A DNA stretch of 64,000 nucleotides from Blastopirellula marina DSM 3645 (GCF_000153105.1 NZ_CH672377.1:1582405-1646404), one strand, 5' to 3'; positions 36,095-46,292 are shown, numbered from the stretch's first letter. Numbers and translations are program-made. The notes: generated by a model not told the origin, from the letters alone.

Positions 36095-38209
36095 CTACGT
36101 CCGCTTGGCGAGATCGCCGGACGCAAGGTGAGCCGCATGATAGTGGCTCTCGATCTGCGAGATCAGGTGAACGCGCTGGATCGGCTTGGAAGCGAAGTCA
36201 TCGCAACCTGCTTCTAAGCACTTGGCCCGTTCTCCCGCCATCGCATGCGCGGTGAGCGCTACGATTCGACCGGTATAGCCGGCGGCCCGCAGGCGGGCGG
36301 TCGCTTCGTAACCGTCGACTACCGGCATCTGGATGTCGGTCAGGATAACGTGAAATGGCTCGTTCTGCCGGAGCGCCTCCAACGCGGCGTCGATCGCTAG
36401 TTGACCATTTTCGACCATGGTCACGGCGGCGCCTGCTTTTTCGAGGAAATAGCGAATCAGCCGTTGATTGTCAGGACCATCTTCGGCAACCAAAATGCGA
36501 CAGCCTTGCAAACAATTGGGGGCGTTTGCTTTCGCCGTCGAGACGACGCTGCCGTTGGACTCATCGCAAGCGTCTTGCGGATGGACCATCGCAGGACTCT
36601 CCAGCGATCCGACGCCAACGCGAAATCGGAAAGTGCTGCCTGTTCCCGGCGTCGACTGAACAAGCGACACGTCGCCGCCGAGCAAACCGGCTAAACGGAG
36701 ACTGATCGCCAGCCCCAAGCCGCTCCCCCCAAACCGACGCGACATCGACGAGTCGGCCTGCGAGAAGGGTTGAAATAGATTCTGTTGATGCTCGAGCGTC
36801 ATGCCGATACCGGTATCGATCACGTCAAACTCCAACATCGGCCATTCAGGCGATTCGATAAATCGAACCGCGAGCGTTACGCTTCCTTCTTCTGTAAACT
36901 TGATCGCATTGCCGATCAGATTCATCAAGATCTGTCGCAAGCGCGTCGGGTCGGAAAGGATCTCTTGCGGAGTTTCAGTTTCGTAGCGCAGTTTCAACTC
37001 GACCTGACTCTGCTCTGCGCGTACTTGCATCAACGAGAGCACTTCTTTGATGATCGCAGCGGGCCGACATTGGACTTGCTCGACCGCGAGTTTGCCCGCT
37101 TCGATTTTGGATACGTCCAGGATGTCATTGATCAGGCCAAGTAGATGGATTCCGTTTCTTTGAATGGTGCGGATCACATCAATGCGACTCTTCGGCGCTT
37201 TCTGGATATCGCCATCTTCCAACAGGACGTCGGCGAAACCGAGCATCGCGGTCATCGGCGTCCGGATTTCGTGGCTCATGTTCGCAAGAAACTCGCTTTT
37301 CGCCAGATTGCTCGCTTCAGCGCGGCGACGCGATTCTTCCAGTTCATGATTCTTGACTTCCAGTTCCGCGGCGTACTCTTGTACGCGACTGCGCTGTTCG
37401 ACCAATTCGTCCAGCGTGTCCCACAAACGCTCTTCAGTCGCGAGTCGCGAACGTTCGTTCTTCATTGCTACAATCAATTGAGCAACGGTGGTCAACAGCG
37501 GGCGCAGCTCGTCGATCAACGTGTCATCATATCCGCGCGACCGATTGGCGATGCCGATCATACCCACGACCAATTCGCCGCTAATCAACGGCAACCCCAA
37601 AAATGAAGACAGCGGCGGATGCCCCGGCGGAAGCTCTCCCAAACGCGAATCGGTCGCCGGCGAATTGGAGGTGATGAATTCGCGACGATGAATCGCCGCG
37701 CCGAATAGGTTATTCAATGAATCGGAATCAAAATCCTTTTTCATTTGCGATTCCCGCAGAAGCCGAGTCTCCGAACTCCAGGCCATGTTGATGATGCTGT
37801 CGACTCGCAAGTGCGGAAGGCCCGCATCGGTCGGCACGACTTCTCCGACAAAGCCAAATTTGCTTTCGGTGAAGTCCAGGACGAACTGGAGCAGTTGATC
37901 AGACAGTTGCAGCGGATTGTCGCCAGAGATATAGGACTTTTGCAGTTGAGCGACGAAGGTCAACAAGACCGATTTTCGTTGACTCTGGCGTTTCGCTGAA
38001 TTCACCGCTTCGGTCGTCTTGCGCAACGCCGCGATATGCTCTTTTCGACGCTTGCGATCACGTCGTTGCCGTCGCTGCAAGACCGCTAATCGTAACGGGG
38101 AAGCGATCGACCAGCGACCTCGATAGGCGATTCCCAGAAGCAGCGAGAGCGCAGCGACTAGCGCAACGAACAGGCATATCAAGTGGAGCGTACTGATTGT
38201 GAACGTCAT
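36095..38209 (-). CDS. Hybrid sensor histidine kinase/response regulator
   Basis: The 704-residue protein has an N-terminal TM helix (about 5-29), a charged linker, a GAF-like sensor domain (about 80-250), a coiled coil, a HisKA dimerisation domain with SHEIRTPM (phospho-His), an HATPase with N, G1 and G2 boxes ([26 protein letters not shown]), and a C-terminal receiver with [13 protein letters not shown] (phospho-Asp). No output domain follows, so it probably passes phosphate to a separate Hpt or regulator. The ATG at 38209 starts right before the TM helix; an earlier in-frame ATG exists at 38239. Confidence 0.9.
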   Translation of the reverse strand: MTFTISTLHLICLFVALVAALSLLLGIAYRGRWSIASPLRLAVLQRRQRRDRKRRKEHIAALRKTTEAVNSAKRQSQRKSVLLTFVAQLQKSYISGDNPLQLSDQLLQFVLDFTESKFGFVGEVVPTDAGLPHLRVDSIINMAWSSETRLLRESQMKKDFDSDSLNNLFGAAIHRREFITSNSPATDSRLGELPPGHPPLSSFLGLPLISGELVVGMIGIANRSRGYDDTLIDELRPLLTTVAQLIVAMKNERSRLATEERLWDTLDELVEQRSRVQEYAAELEVKNHELEESRRRAEASNLAKSEFLANMSHEIRTPMTAMLGFADVLLEDGDIQKAPKSRIDVIRTIQRNGIHLLGLINDILDVSKIEAGKLAVEQVQCRPAAIIKEVLSLMQVRAEQSQVELKLRYETETPQEILSDPTRLRQILMNLIGNAIKFTEEGSVTLAVRFIESPEWPMLEFDVIDTGIGMTLEHQQNLFQPFSQADSSMSRRFGGSGLGLAISLRLAGLLGGDVSLVQSTPGTGSTFRFRVGVGSLESPAMVHPQDACDESNGSVVSTAKANAPNCLQGCRILVAEDGPDNQRLIRYFLEKAGAAVTMVENGQLAIDAALEALRQNEPFHVILTDIQMPVVDGYEATARLRAAGYTGRIVALTAHAMAGERAKCLEAGCDDFASKPIQRVHLISQIESHYHAAHLASGDLAKRT

Positions 38210-38454
38210 GCTGCGCAACCTTGTCGTGCCGCAGCGCAAGATCGAAGTGATCCGTCGCCGGCAATTCGGTGCAAACGTGCTCGAGTTTCAAGGCCATCGA
38301 GAAATTGATTGCGCTGAAGCATAGATTGCGGAATTGCGCGAAAATGCAATCGCACGTAATCCAGTCGAATCGTTCGCGCCAACTGCGCGGTTTCTAACGG
38401 TGTTAACGACTGAAAGCTTCGCTGGAAACCGAATTGGGCGGCGCTGACGCAACG

Positions 38455-38486
38455 AAAAAAGCCGCCCAGAATCTACTCAAGGCGGC
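38455..38486 (-). terminator. Rho-independent terminator of the esterase gene
   Basis: On the minus strand a 6-bp GC stem (GCCGCC / GGCGGC) with a 14-base loop is followed by six T residues, 22 bases after the stop of the esterase gene. Confidence 0.8.
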
Positions 38487-38507
38487 TTTGGCGATTGGTC
38501 GCTAGGG

Positions 38508-39779
38508 CTATTTGCTCGTGAGCTGTTTGTCGGCGAAGTCGAGGTAGGCTTCCCAGTCACTCAACGTAACATCGTGTTTGCCGGGACGGATCCGGTAGCC
38601 GATACGGCTGTTGACCAACTGGTCAAGCGGCGGCATTTCTTCGACCGCCAGGCCGTCGGTTCCCAGCAAGCGATAAACCGGATCGGCGTAAAGGCCCGCC
38701 AGAAATTCACCATGCGGATCGGCCCAACGATCTTCCTCGGCGCTGCAGATCAAAACGGGACGAGGCGCAATCAGTGCGATCAACTCGTGCTGATCGACCG
38801 GGCAAGCGTCTTCGTTGTCGTCGTACTTCACGAAGTTGTCGCAGAACCAATGCGGAAACGACTTGTTAATGCGGCGGACCGATTCTCCAAATCGTCGGCG
38901 GCTGAGCGCTGCGCCTCCACAGCCGGAGTTGTTCGAGATCACCAACGCAAAACGTTCGTCAGTCGCACCTGCCCATAGCGAAGTCTTGCCGAGACGCGAA
39001 TGTCCCATGACGATCATGCGATCGTGATCAATTGCGTCTTGTTGCTCGAGGTAGTCGACAATCCGCGACAAGCCAAACGCCCAAGCGGCGATACTGCCCC
39101 ACTCGTCAGCGGCCGGTTTCGTTTGTCCTTCGGCATAGAACGCAGCATGAACGCCGTTTTGAAATTGGTCGTCAAAGTCGGGATCGATATCGCCGTAGTA
39201 GGCGGTCGCCACGGCGTAACCGCGATCGACGATCCGCTCGATCGGCCAACGTGACTTTGCAGCGCCTCGCGACTTTTCTGTCGCGGTATGGTTTTTGATT
39301 CCATCGGCGTCGTTGGCTCGCATCCATGACTTGGGCAACAAGATCTCTGGATCATCGCTCGTCGAATGGTTTCCTTTGAAGTTGAGAGCCGCGACAACCG
39401 GAACCGGAGAACCGCTTTTGGGCAGATAAAGCAGCAGGTCGGTATGCGGGCCAGCTTCTTCGCCGGTCAAAAAGATCCGGACCTGGCGACGCGTCGCTTT
39501 GCCGCCAAACGCATCTCCTTCACTTAAAACGCGACTGCTAATTTTTTGCGGACTTGGCGACTTTCCGTAGACTTCGGCCTCAAACATGGCGAGCAGCTCG
39601 GGACGGCGAATTTTTCGCCAGGCTTCGGCCGATGTGATCTTGGTTCCATCGGCGGCGACAAGCGGATCGGGGAGCGTGAACTGGGGGAGTTCGGCCTCGT
39701 CATACAAAACTTTGATCTCTTGGCCGAACAAGGGCATGGCGAGCACCAGCGCAAAAAATAGCGAAGTTAGTTGTCGCAT
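38508..39779 (-). CDS. CE15-like glucuronoyl esterase (secreted)
   Basis: The 423-residue product has a signal peptide (MRQLTSLFFALVLAMPLFGQ). The alpha/beta-hydrolase motif GHSRLGKTSLWAGATDERF matches the GxSRxGK signature of carbohydrate esterase family 15; the following NNSGCGGAALSRR, and GKHDVTLSDWEAYLDFAD with the catalytic His near the end, fit as well. CE15 enzymes cut the ester linking glucuronoxylan to lignin, or related esters in algal glycans. The start at 39779 places the signal peptide first; the frame open further upstream is not used. Confidence 0.9.
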   Translation of the reverse strand: MRQLTSLFFALVLAMPLFGQEIKVLYDEAELPQFTLPDPLVAADGTKITSAEAWRKIRRPELLAMFEAEVYGKSPSPQKISSRVLSEGDAFGGKATRRQVRIFLTGEEAGPHTDLLLYLPKSGSPVPVVAALNFKGNHSTSDDPEILLPKSWMRANDADGIKNHTATEKSRGAAKSRWPIERIVDRGYAVATAYYGDIDPDFDDQFQNGVHAAFYAEGQTKPAADEWGSIAAWAFGLSRIVDYLEQQDAIDHDRMIVMGHSRLGKTSLWAGATDERFALVISNNSGCGGAALSRRRFGESVRRINKSFPHWFCDNFVKYDDNEDACPVDQHELIALIAPRPVLICSAEEDRWADPHGEFLAGLYADPVYRLLGTDGLAVEEMPPLDQLVNSRIGYRIRPGKHDVTLSDWEAYLDFADKQLTSK

Positions 39780-39931
39780 CGGTGAGTCTCTGGAAGCTAG
39801 GCGGGAAATAATAAGAGCTGCGTGGGAGCGAGAAGATCGCCCCACGCAGCTTCAAGATAGTCGAACGTCGATCCCCAAGCCACCTAACGGGGCCGGAATT
39901 TCCCTTGAAAAGTCGACCTACGGTTAGGCGT

Positions 39932-41275
39932 TTACAGGAGTTCGCTCGCCAGATCGGCAAGATCCGAGCGTTCCCCTTTTTCTAGGCTAATATGCGCGTA
40001 AAGAGGTTGCCCAACCATGCGGTTGATCAAATAAGACAGGCCGTTGGAGAGCGAATCCAGGTAAGGATGATCAATCTGTTGAATGTCGCCGGTCAATATG
40101 ACCTTCGTTCCTTCGCCGGCGCGGGTGATAATCGTTTTCACTTCGTGCGGAGTCAGGTTTTGCGCTTCGTCAACGATCATGTACATCCGTTGCAAACTTC
40201 GGCCGCGAATATAGGCCAGCGGCGTGATGACCAGCTTTTCCATTTCGAGCATGCGGTTGATCTTTTGCGCTTGCTTATCATTCTCGCCAAACTGATGTCG
40301 AATGACCGAGAGATTGTCGAACAACGGTTGCATGTAAGGATCAAGCTTGGCCGAAATGTCGCCGGGTAAATAACCAAGATCTTTGTTCGACAGCGGCACG
40401 ACCGGACGAGCCAAAAGTATCTGTCGATAGTTAGAAGAACATTCGAGCGCGGAAGCGAGCGCCAGCAAGGTTTTGCCGGTGCCGGCTTTGCCGGCCAACG
40501 TGACCAGTTTTATGTCGTCATCAAGCAGCGCCTTGATTGCGAACAACTGTTCGGCGTTGCGCGGCTTGATCCCGTAGGGGGAGTATTTTTCGACGCGTTG
40601 CAAGAGTTGATTGTCGGCGTTAAACGTTGCCAGCACCGATTTGGAGCCGTTGCGGAGCACGAAATTCTCATTGGCGGTCGGTTGTTGCACCTCCGGGAAA
40701 TCGACGGCGTTGACAACGCCGCCATTTTGGAAGAAGCGATCGATCTGTTCCGTCGAGATGTTTTCGACGATGCGTCGCCCTGTGTAGAGCTTGTCGAAAC
40801 TCTCTATCTTGTCGTTGATATAGTCTTGAGCTTGCAACCCAAGACTCTTCGCCTTCATGCGAAGGTTGGTGTCCTTCGAGATCAAGATCACGCGCCGCTC
40901 GGGCGCGGTGCGCTGCAAAAAGAGGCCGGTGTTAAGAATGCGGTTGTCGGGGGAATCCGAAATAAAGACGCGGTTCAAGCGAGCGTCTTGTTCATGGCAA
41001 AAAACGACGCGTAACTTGCCGTGGTCATCGCCGAGCGATGCGCCCGCTTCTGAGAGAATGTCGCCTGTCAGTACGTCGATTTGGCGGAGAAACTCGCGAG
41101 CTTGGAAATGAATGTCTTCATTTCCTTTTTTGAATCGGTCCAGCTCTTCTAAGACCGTGATTGGAATGACAACGTCGTTGTCTTCAAAATTGCGGAAACT
41201 TTTGGCGTCGTGAAGAAGGACATTGGTGTCCAGCACAAACAGCTTGGGAAGCTGTTGGCCCACGTGATCAATCAT
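39932..41275 (-). CDS. PIN-PhoH family ATPase/RNA helicase-nuclease
   Basis: The 447-residue protein fuses an N-terminal PIN nuclease domain ([17 protein letters not shown], with Asp16, and [10 protein letters not shown] / [16 protein letters not shown] acidic residues) to a PhoH ATPase domain (Walker [15 protein letters not shown] around 260, Walker [12 protein letters not shown], then [12 protein letters not shown]). This is the PhoH2 (YlaK-type) architecture, thought to unwind and cut RNA. It is a single gene divergent from the FHIPEP-like gene. Confidence 0.93.
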   Translation of the reverse strand: MIDHVGQQLPKLFVLDTNVLLHDAKSFRNFEDNDVVIPITVLEELDRFKKGNEDIHFQAREFLRQIDVLTGDILSEAGASLGDDHGKLRVVFCHEQDARLNRVFISDSPDNRILNTGLFLQRTAPERRVILISKDTNLRMKAKSLGLQAQDYINDKIESFDKLYTGRRIVENISTEQIDRFFQNGGVVNAVDFPEVQQPTANENFVLRNGSKSVLATFNADNQLLQRVEKYSPYGIKPRNAEQLFAIKALLDDDIKLVTLAGKAGTGKTLLALASALECSSNYRQILLARPVVPLSNKDLGYLPGDISAKLDPYMQPLFDNLSVIRHQFGENDKQAQKINRMLEMEKLVITPLAYIRGRSLQRMYMIVDEAQNLTPHEVKTIITRAGEGTKVILTGDIQQIDHPYLDSLSNGLSYLINRMVGQPLYAHISLEKGERSDLADLASELL

Positions 41276-41757
41276 GCGGTTTTGATCCTGAGCGAAACTA
41301 GATTGACAAATCTCAGACGGTCAAAACTCGGTTTCACCCGGATAATCGAAGGATCGCCATTTCGCCTCCCTTCATCGTCCAAAGACGACGCTACGTCCAT
41401 GCGGGTCGCCTGTCCAAAGACAGGCCTAATCAGGCGGCTCGGTAAAGCGCCAGCAAAGTCGCAAGCGAACGACGGAAAGCCGTATCCCTTGATGACTTCG
41501 GCTGCATGCCTTTGTTCTAAATCGATGCGGCGGCAATTGTCCATACGAACCGTGAAAATTCTTTGTATCTTTTTTAACCATGCTCGTCGTCGGAATCGTC
41601 GTATTCGGAACGCAATCTTCCTGAATCTGCCGCTCCACGCCGTTTTTGGCTCATGCAAAAGGTTGCCGCTTGCTTCGACTTGTAACTACAATCACGGTGA
41701 ACGCTTTGCTCGCGAAACGATTGCAGAATTCTCCTCGGATCAGGTAGGGGCGCTTCG
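41276..41757. promoter_or_regulatory. Divergent intergenic region (phoH / FHIPEP-like)
   Basis: This 482-base gap contains the promoters of two divergent genes. A 7-bp hairpin GCCTGTC-CAAA-GACAGGC lies at about 41408-41425. A minus-strand frame of 128 codons (41272-41658) is open, but begins at TTG, lacks an RBS and shows no protein-like composition, so I do not call it. Confidence 0.35.
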
Positions 41758-43227
41758 ATGGATTACTCCTCGATTCTTTCACGTTATATCGGCAGAGAAG
41801 TCTGCGTTTCGACTTTCGGTCACATCAAACTGCGAGGAGAGGTCGCGGCGATCTATGAAGATTGCGTTCGACTGATCAACGCCAGCTCGCAGGGGGACGC
41901 CGAAGAAGCCGCCTGGAACATCGATCCCGAGCATCACGGTCAGGAAGCGCTTGTTCATTTTCACCATATTGTCGCGATCAGCTGCGGCGACGAAGATTTA
42001 CTCGATATTCCAGTCGTCGCCGACCATGGCAAGTCGCCGTGGTACGCCGAGCCAGAAGAGAAAGTCGAAGCGAGCCTGCCCGATTCAACCGAACCATGGC
42101 GCTCCTATTTAGCCATGGATCGACTCTCGCTGGAGGTGGGGCAATCGCTGATCTCGATCGTCGCGCCGGAGTCGAAAGACTTTTTCGATCGGATGACGGC
42201 CGTGCGTTGTCAGCTGGCCGATTCGCTGGGGATTGTCGTGCCGAACATCCGCATGCGCGACAATCGACAACTGAGCGACAACGAATATCGCATCCTGATC
42301 GATGAGAACGAACTTGCCCGCGCTCGCTTTGGCCCCGGCAAATATATCGCGCTCGATATGGGTACCGCGACCGAAACCTTGGACGGTTCGCCAGGCGTCG
42401 ACCCGACTTTTGGCGGACCTGGAATCTGGATTCGGGCCGATCAACAACACGAAGCCGAAAAAGCAGGGTACCTGGTGATCGAGCCGAGCATGTTGCTGGT
42501 CACCCATTTGCAAGAAACCTTGCGTCGCCACTCGCACGAGATGCTGACGTTGGACGACGTGCGTCGATTGATCGAGATGCAGCGCGATGATCAAGCGGCC
42601 GAAGTCGAAGAACTGCGGGCCAGCCCGTTGTCGTTGTCGACCATCCACGCCGTGCTCGTGCGTCTGCTGGAAGAAGGGGTCTCGATCAAGAACTTTTCCC
42701 GCGTCCTGGAAACGCTCGTGCGACATGGCGCTCGGACCGGCGATGTAGAACTGCTGGTTGCGGCGGTGCGCGTCCGCTTGGGACGCCAAATCTGTCAGCG
42801 TTATCTGGATCGCGATGGTCGCGTCCATGCAATTGGTCTAGAGCCTGATCTGGAAGACCGTTTGCTGGAACTCAACGACGCCGGAGCCGGTCGCAAGGCT
42901 CGCCCTTGGGTCGAGCGTCTGATCGACAACCTGGCCGACAGTTTTCAGCAACTCGAAGAACAGCAACAGCCAACCGCACTGGTGACGTCGATCGATTTGC
43001 GCTGCAACTTGTGGCGGATGATCACGGCGCAGTTGCCGCGGGTTGCGGTGCTGAGCTTTGCCGAAGTCCCGCGCAATACCGAGATTTACTGGGAGATGCG
43101 AGTAGCGTCTGACGATATCGGGCTTCCCGAAGGGGGGGCGCGAACCGGCGCCGGCGCCAAGCCGTATACCAAAACAGCTCACTTGATTGAGAAGTTGGGG
43201 GAGAAAATGCCGCGTCAGCCTCGCTAA
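41758..43227 (+). CDS. Soluble FHIPEP (FlhA/SctV cytoplasmic-domain-like) protein with Sm-like N-terminus
   Basis: The 489-residue protein has no TM helix. Residues about 119-355 follow the soluble domain of FlhA/SctV export-gate proteins: DRLSLEVGQSLISIV, RMTAVRCQLADSLGIVVPN, IRMRDNRQLSDNEYRI, DPTFGGPGIWI, GYLVIEPSMLLVTHLQETL, and LLEEGVSIKNFSRVLETL. The roughly 300-residue membrane half that normally precedes it is replaced by residues 1-85, whose YIGREVCVSTFGHIKLRGEV and ALVHFHHIVAIS strands read like an Sm/LSm-type small beta-barrel. The C-terminal 130 residues are extra. It is clearly not a truncated gene: the start is clean and the frame intact. The role is unknown; no flagellar or type III secretion gene is nearby. 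Confidence 0.85.
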   Translation: MDYSSILSRYIGREVCVSTFGHIKLRGEVAAIYEDCVRLINASSQGDAEEAAWNIDPEHHGQEALVHFHHIVAISCGDEDLLDIPVVADHGKSPWYAEPEEKVEASLPDSTEPWRSYLAMDRLSLEVGQSLISIVAPESKDFFDRMTAVRCQLADSLGIVVPNIRMRDNRQLSDNEYRILIDENELARARFGPGKYIALDMGTATETLDGSPGVDPTFGGPGIWIRADQQHEAEKAGYLVIEPSMLLVTHLQETLRRHSHEMLTLDDVRRLIEMQRDDQAAEVEELRASPLSLSTIHAVLVRLLEEGVSIKNFSRVLETLVRHGARTGDVELLVAAVRVRLGRQICQRYLDRDGRVHAIGLEPDLEDRLLELNDAGAGRKARPWVERLIDNLADSFQQLEEQQQPTALVTSIDLRCNLWRMITAQLPRVAVLSFAEVPRNTEIYWEMRVASDDIGLPEGGARTGAGAKPYTKTAHLIEKLGEKMPRQPR

Positions 43228-43321
43228 TTGCGGCGGCGGAGTATTCTGGATTGCCCTCGAGCAGGTGAATGCGTAGGATTGGATTGTCACGTTTTTCTCG
43301 TTTCTATATGTCTGGATCTTG

Positions 43322-43783
43322 ATGATTCGTTTCGCCGCCACTTTGCTGACGATGTTGGGGCTCGCTTTGGGCTCAACAACCAGCGTGGTTTTTTCCGCTC
43401 CGCTCTGTGCGGCGCCGGGCGAAACGACTTGTAGCTGTGCGAAAGCGGCGACTTCTCTGGACGGGACGACACAGTCCTGCTGCAGCGTGGCCCAACCTGC
43501 ATGTTGCGGCGGTTCGCAAGGGAATTGCTGTCAGCAATCCTCCAGCGAGACGAGGATTACGGCTCCTTCCTGCGACGGTTGCTCTTGTTGCATCGAGCCA
43601 AGCGAGACGCCGCTTATTCCGGCAACGTCTAGCGAAACGCACACGCCGGTTGATTTGCTCACGTGGTCCGCTCCCCTCGCTCCCGAATATGCTTCTCCCC
43701 CGTTGTCTGCGTGTGATCGAGAAGATCTGCGTGCGGCGCGGACGGTTTCTTTGCAAGTTCTCCATTGTCGTTGGCTGAATTAA
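43322..43783 (+). CDS. Cysteine-rich exported protein 1
   Basis: The 153-residue product has a signal peptide (MIRFAATLLTMLGLALGS, cleavage near VFSAP). Fifteen Cys follow, many in pairs (SCCSV, ACCGG, NCCQQ, CSCCIE), suggesting metal binding or dense disulfides. The C-terminal third lacks Cys except two near the end. It starts at the ATG at 43322. It is 67 bases upstream of a second Cys-rich exported protein on the same strand. Confidence 0.68.
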   Translation: MIRFAATLLTMLGLALGSTTSVVFSAPLCAAPGETTCSCAKAATSLDGTTQSCCSVAQPACCGGSQGNCCQQSSSETRITAPSCDGCSCCIEPSETPLIPATSSETHTPVDLLTWSAPLAPEYASPPLSACDREDLRAARTVSLQVLHCRWLN

Positions 43784-43849
43784 ATCGAACGCTGCTGATA
43801 TTACTTCGATTTCAATTCAGTTTTTACGATTTCTATTGGAGATTCATCC

Positions 43850-44203
43850 ATGAAAAGTTTATTGGTTTTGGCTGCGCTCTTTTCGTTTTCGCTGGGCATG
43901 ATTACCTGGGCGTCGGCCGAATCGGCGCCGGTTGACAAGACCGCAGCGAAGACGTGCGAGTGCGTCAACTGCGCTTGCCCTGATTGCGACGGCGAAACGT
44001 GCTCGTGCGAAGTTTGCGAGTGCGAGAAGTGCGGTTGCAGCGAGAAAGCCGCCGCGGCCACGGCTTGTGCGGCCGGCACGGCGTCGGAAACCGCTTGTGC
44101 ATGCGACGCGGGATGTGAGTGCGAAGCTGGGTGCAAATGCTGCACCGGCGACGTTTGCACGTGCCAAGCATGTGAGTGCACCGCTTGCGACTGCGTTCTC
44201 TAA
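43850..44203 (+). CDS. Cysteine-rich exported, metallothionein-like protein
   Basis: The 117-residue protein has a signal peptide (MKSLLVLAALFSFSLGMITW, cleavage near ASAES). Beyond residue 35 there are 25 Cys, mostly in CxC and CxxC spacing (CECVNCACPDC, CSCEVCECEKCGC, CECEAGCKCC, CTCQACECTACDC), with acidic residues between. This is metallothionein-like in spacing but not a member of a family I recognise, and it is exported. A strong RBS-like GGAG is 13 bases before the ATG and a terminator follows, so it is a real transcript end. Confidence 0.78.
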   Translation: MKSLLVLAALFSFSLGMITWASAESAPVDKTAAKTCECVNCACPDCDGETCSCEVCECEKCGCSEKAAAATACAAGTASETACACDAGCECEAGCKCCTGDVCTCQACECTACDCVL

Positions 44204-44240
44204 TTCGCGTGTTGCGATAGCGCAACGATGAATCGACTTT

Positions 44241-44275
44241 GGCGCCCTTCTCTGCGGACGAGGGCGCCTTTTTTT
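44241..44275 (+). terminator. Rho-independent terminator after the Cys-rich pair
   Basis: A 7-bp GC stem (GGCGCCC / GGGCGCC) with a 13-base loop is followed by seven T residues on the plus strand. It lies 38 bases after the stop codon of the Cys-rich gene and touches the end of the convergent YihY-like gene. Confidence 0.9.
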
Positions 44276-45152
44276 ATGTCGCAGATTCGTCAGTCGACGG
44301 CGGAAGCGGATCTTCGAGAAACCGGACGTAAGAGCAGCCGAACAAAATGATCCAGATCGCATAGTAAAGCCAGAGCATGCTGGCGATCAAAAAACCGATC
44401 ATCCCAAACGTCGACATCTTACCGGTGACCACAAATATGTCGATCGGAATGCGGCAGATCTCCCACATGACGGTGCAAAGGAGCGCTCCGCGGAGGGCAT
44501 GCCAGAAACTGACATTGGTGCGGGGAACCTGCCAAAAGACGAGCGTGATTAGAAGCCAGTTAAACATCAGACTGGCCGCATATTGGGTCGGCAGAAAAAT
44601 CGAGAGTCCCCAAGCCGATCCATTGCGGATGAGAAACTGCTTCCAAGCAAAGAGAAAAGCCAACGCGGCGACGCCGACAAAGCCGAGCGCCATCACAAAG
44701 ACGTAGGCTCTGAGACGGTAGAAGACGATTCGCCAGAGCAGTTGCCGCCAGGTCTCGCTGCTTGGGTACTCGAGATCGAAGATTCGGGAAAAGGCCCTTT
44801 CGAGCCAAGCGAAAGCAGTCGCTCCGACCAGCAACAGTCCCAGCAAGCCAAAACCGATGACCGCCGTGTCGCTTTGGGCGCCTTCACGCACAAAATTCAT
44901 AAAAGCGGCGGCGGTCTCATCCGAACTTTCCGAAGCGATCCAGTTGCGAAGTTCGAGCCGTAAATCTTGTTCCGTAATGGATTCGCGCACTAACGATCTG
45001 GCCGTCGCAAAGAAGACGATCCCGGCGAGCAACATCCACATATAAACGTAAAACGCAATGCAGGCAGCAAATACGTCGGCGTCGCGGGTAGTCGAATGCT
45101 GGACGGCGTTCCAAAAACGTACTCCCCAGCGAGTAGCAAAACGATGAATCAC
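44274..45152 (-). CDS. YihY/BrkB family membrane protein
   Basis: The 292-residue protein has six predicted TM helices. The first (DVFAACIAFYVYMWMLLAGIV) includes the family's 'AaaiAfy' start; later come TWRQLLWRIVFYRLRAYV and LPTQYAASLMFNWLLITLVFWQVP, followed by WHALRGALLCTVMWEI, typical of YihY (formerly called RNase BN). Its function is not established. It is a single gene, convergent with the Cys-rich pair. Confidence 0.85.
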   Translation of the reverse strand: MIHRFATRWGVRFWNAVQHSTTRDADVFAACIAFYVYMWMLLAGIVFFATARSLVRESITEQDLRLELRNWIASESSDETAAAFMNFVREGAQSDTAVIGFGLLGLLLVGATAFAWLERAFSRIFDLEYPSSETWRQLLWRIVFYRLRAYVFVMALGFVGVAALAFLFAWKQFLIRNGSAWGLSIFLPTQYAASLMFNWLLITLVFWQVPRTNVSFWHALRGALLCTVMWEICRIPIDIFVVTGKMSTFGMIGFLIASMLWLYYAIWIILFGCSYVRFLEDPLPPSTDESAT

Positions 45153-45413
45153 AAATCACCCGCGTTGCGCGAAGACCTAGTTTGGACGGCTCGCATTATA
45201 CGTGACGCGGCAAACAGCGTCGTTGTGGGTAAATTTCCAAAAACATGGCGTAACTTCGACAAAAGTGGTGGGTTTAACTAAATCGTCGCGGCCAGCGGTG
45301 CGTTCCGGCGTTCACTTGCAGCGCGATCTTTCTGATCAAAATGATCGGCGGTCGCAGTTCACGCGGGCGCCACCCTCCCTTTTCCCTTGCTCTCGATTAT
45401 TTAGGAACCGAAC

Positions 45414-46202
45414 ATGAACGTGTGGAAAAATCAATGGTTGGCCGGTCTGGCCGCGGTTTGCTTGATTGCGGCGATGGCCCAAATCAGCGTTGCTCAAGGT
45501 CCCGGCGGACGGGGCGGTCGCGGTGCTGGCGGCTTTGGCGGCGCGAATAGCTCGATGCTGCTGGGGACCGAGCAAGTCCAGACTTTGCTGAAGCTGACGG
45601 ACGAACAAAAAGCAGAGATCAAGACGATCACGGACGAATCCCGCTCGGCGATGCGTGAAATGTTTCAAGGCGGCGGCGACGATACCGACCGCGCCGCGAT
45701 GCGTGAGAAAATGACCAAAATGGCCGCCGAAACTTCGGAAAAGGTCGGCGGCGTTTTGACCGCTGCGCAAAAATCGCAGTTGGTCGGAATCCTGCTGAAG
45801 ACCGATCTCGGTTCCGCGCTCAACGACTCGATGGTCAAATCCGAACTAGGCGTTACCGAAGAGCAATCGAAGAAGATCGCCGCCGCTCGTGAAACGGCCA
45901 ACGCCGAATTGCGTGGATCGTTCCAGGGGATGCGTGACGCTTCGCCCGAAGAACGCCGCGAAATGATGGCCAAGATGACCGAAGCTCGCACCGCCGCCGC
46001 AGGCAAAGTCAAAGAAGAACTGACCGCGGAGCAAATCGCCAAAATCGAAAAGCTGACGGCGATCGACTTCGAACTGGATCGCTCGCAGATGCGCGGCGGA
46101 CAACGGGGCCAGCAAGGTCAACGCGGTCAGCGTGGACAAGGCGGCCAACGTGGACAGCGCGGGAATAACAATAGCGCCGAAAACGATGACGACGCGATCT
46201 AG
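45414..46202 (+). CDS. Exported Gly/Arg-rich helical protein (Spy/CpxP-like layout)
   Basis: The 262-residue protein has a signal peptide (WLAGLAAVCLIAAMAQISVAQ), a GGRGGRGAGGFGG linker, then two helical repeats that resemble each other (VQTLLKLTDEQKAEIKTI and SELGVTEEQSKKIAAARE), like LTxxQ-type periplasmic chaperones (Spy/CpxP). The C-terminus is a GQRGQQGQRGQRGQGG low-complexity tail. Such proteins are frequent in planctomycetes with unknown role. It has its own terminator. Confidence 0.75.
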   Translation: MNVWKNQWLAGLAAVCLIAAMAQISVAQGPGGRGGRGAGGFGGANSSMLLGTEQVQTLLKLTDEQKAEIKTITDESRSAMREMFQGGGDDTDRAAMREKMTKMAAETSEKVGGVLTAAQKSQLVGILLKTDLGSALNDSMVKSELGVTEEQSKKIAAARETANAELRGSFQGMRDASPEERREMMAKMTEARTAAAGKVKEELTAEQIAKIEKLTAIDFELDRSQMRGGQRGQQGQRGQRGQGGQRGQRGNNNSAENDDDAI

Positions 46203-46234
46203 TCTTCGCTCGCTCGGCTGAAAAAAAGAGAAGA

Positions 46235-46267
46235 GCCCCTGCTGTCGAATGACGCGGGGGCTTTTTT
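46235..46267 (+). terminator. Rho-independent terminator after the Gly/Arg-rich protein
   Basis: A stem of eight pairs (GCCCCTGC / GCGGGGGC, with one T-G pair) and an 11-base loop is followed by six T residues, 33 bases past the stop codon. Confidence 0.85.
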
Positions 46268-46292
46268 CGTATTCTAGGGACGCCGAGTTGGG

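Noticed and set aside
41272-41658. A 128-codon minus-strand frame upstream of the PhoH gene
   Set aside because: It begins at TTG, has no RBS, is rich in Arg without order, and lies in a region expected to hold divergent promoters.
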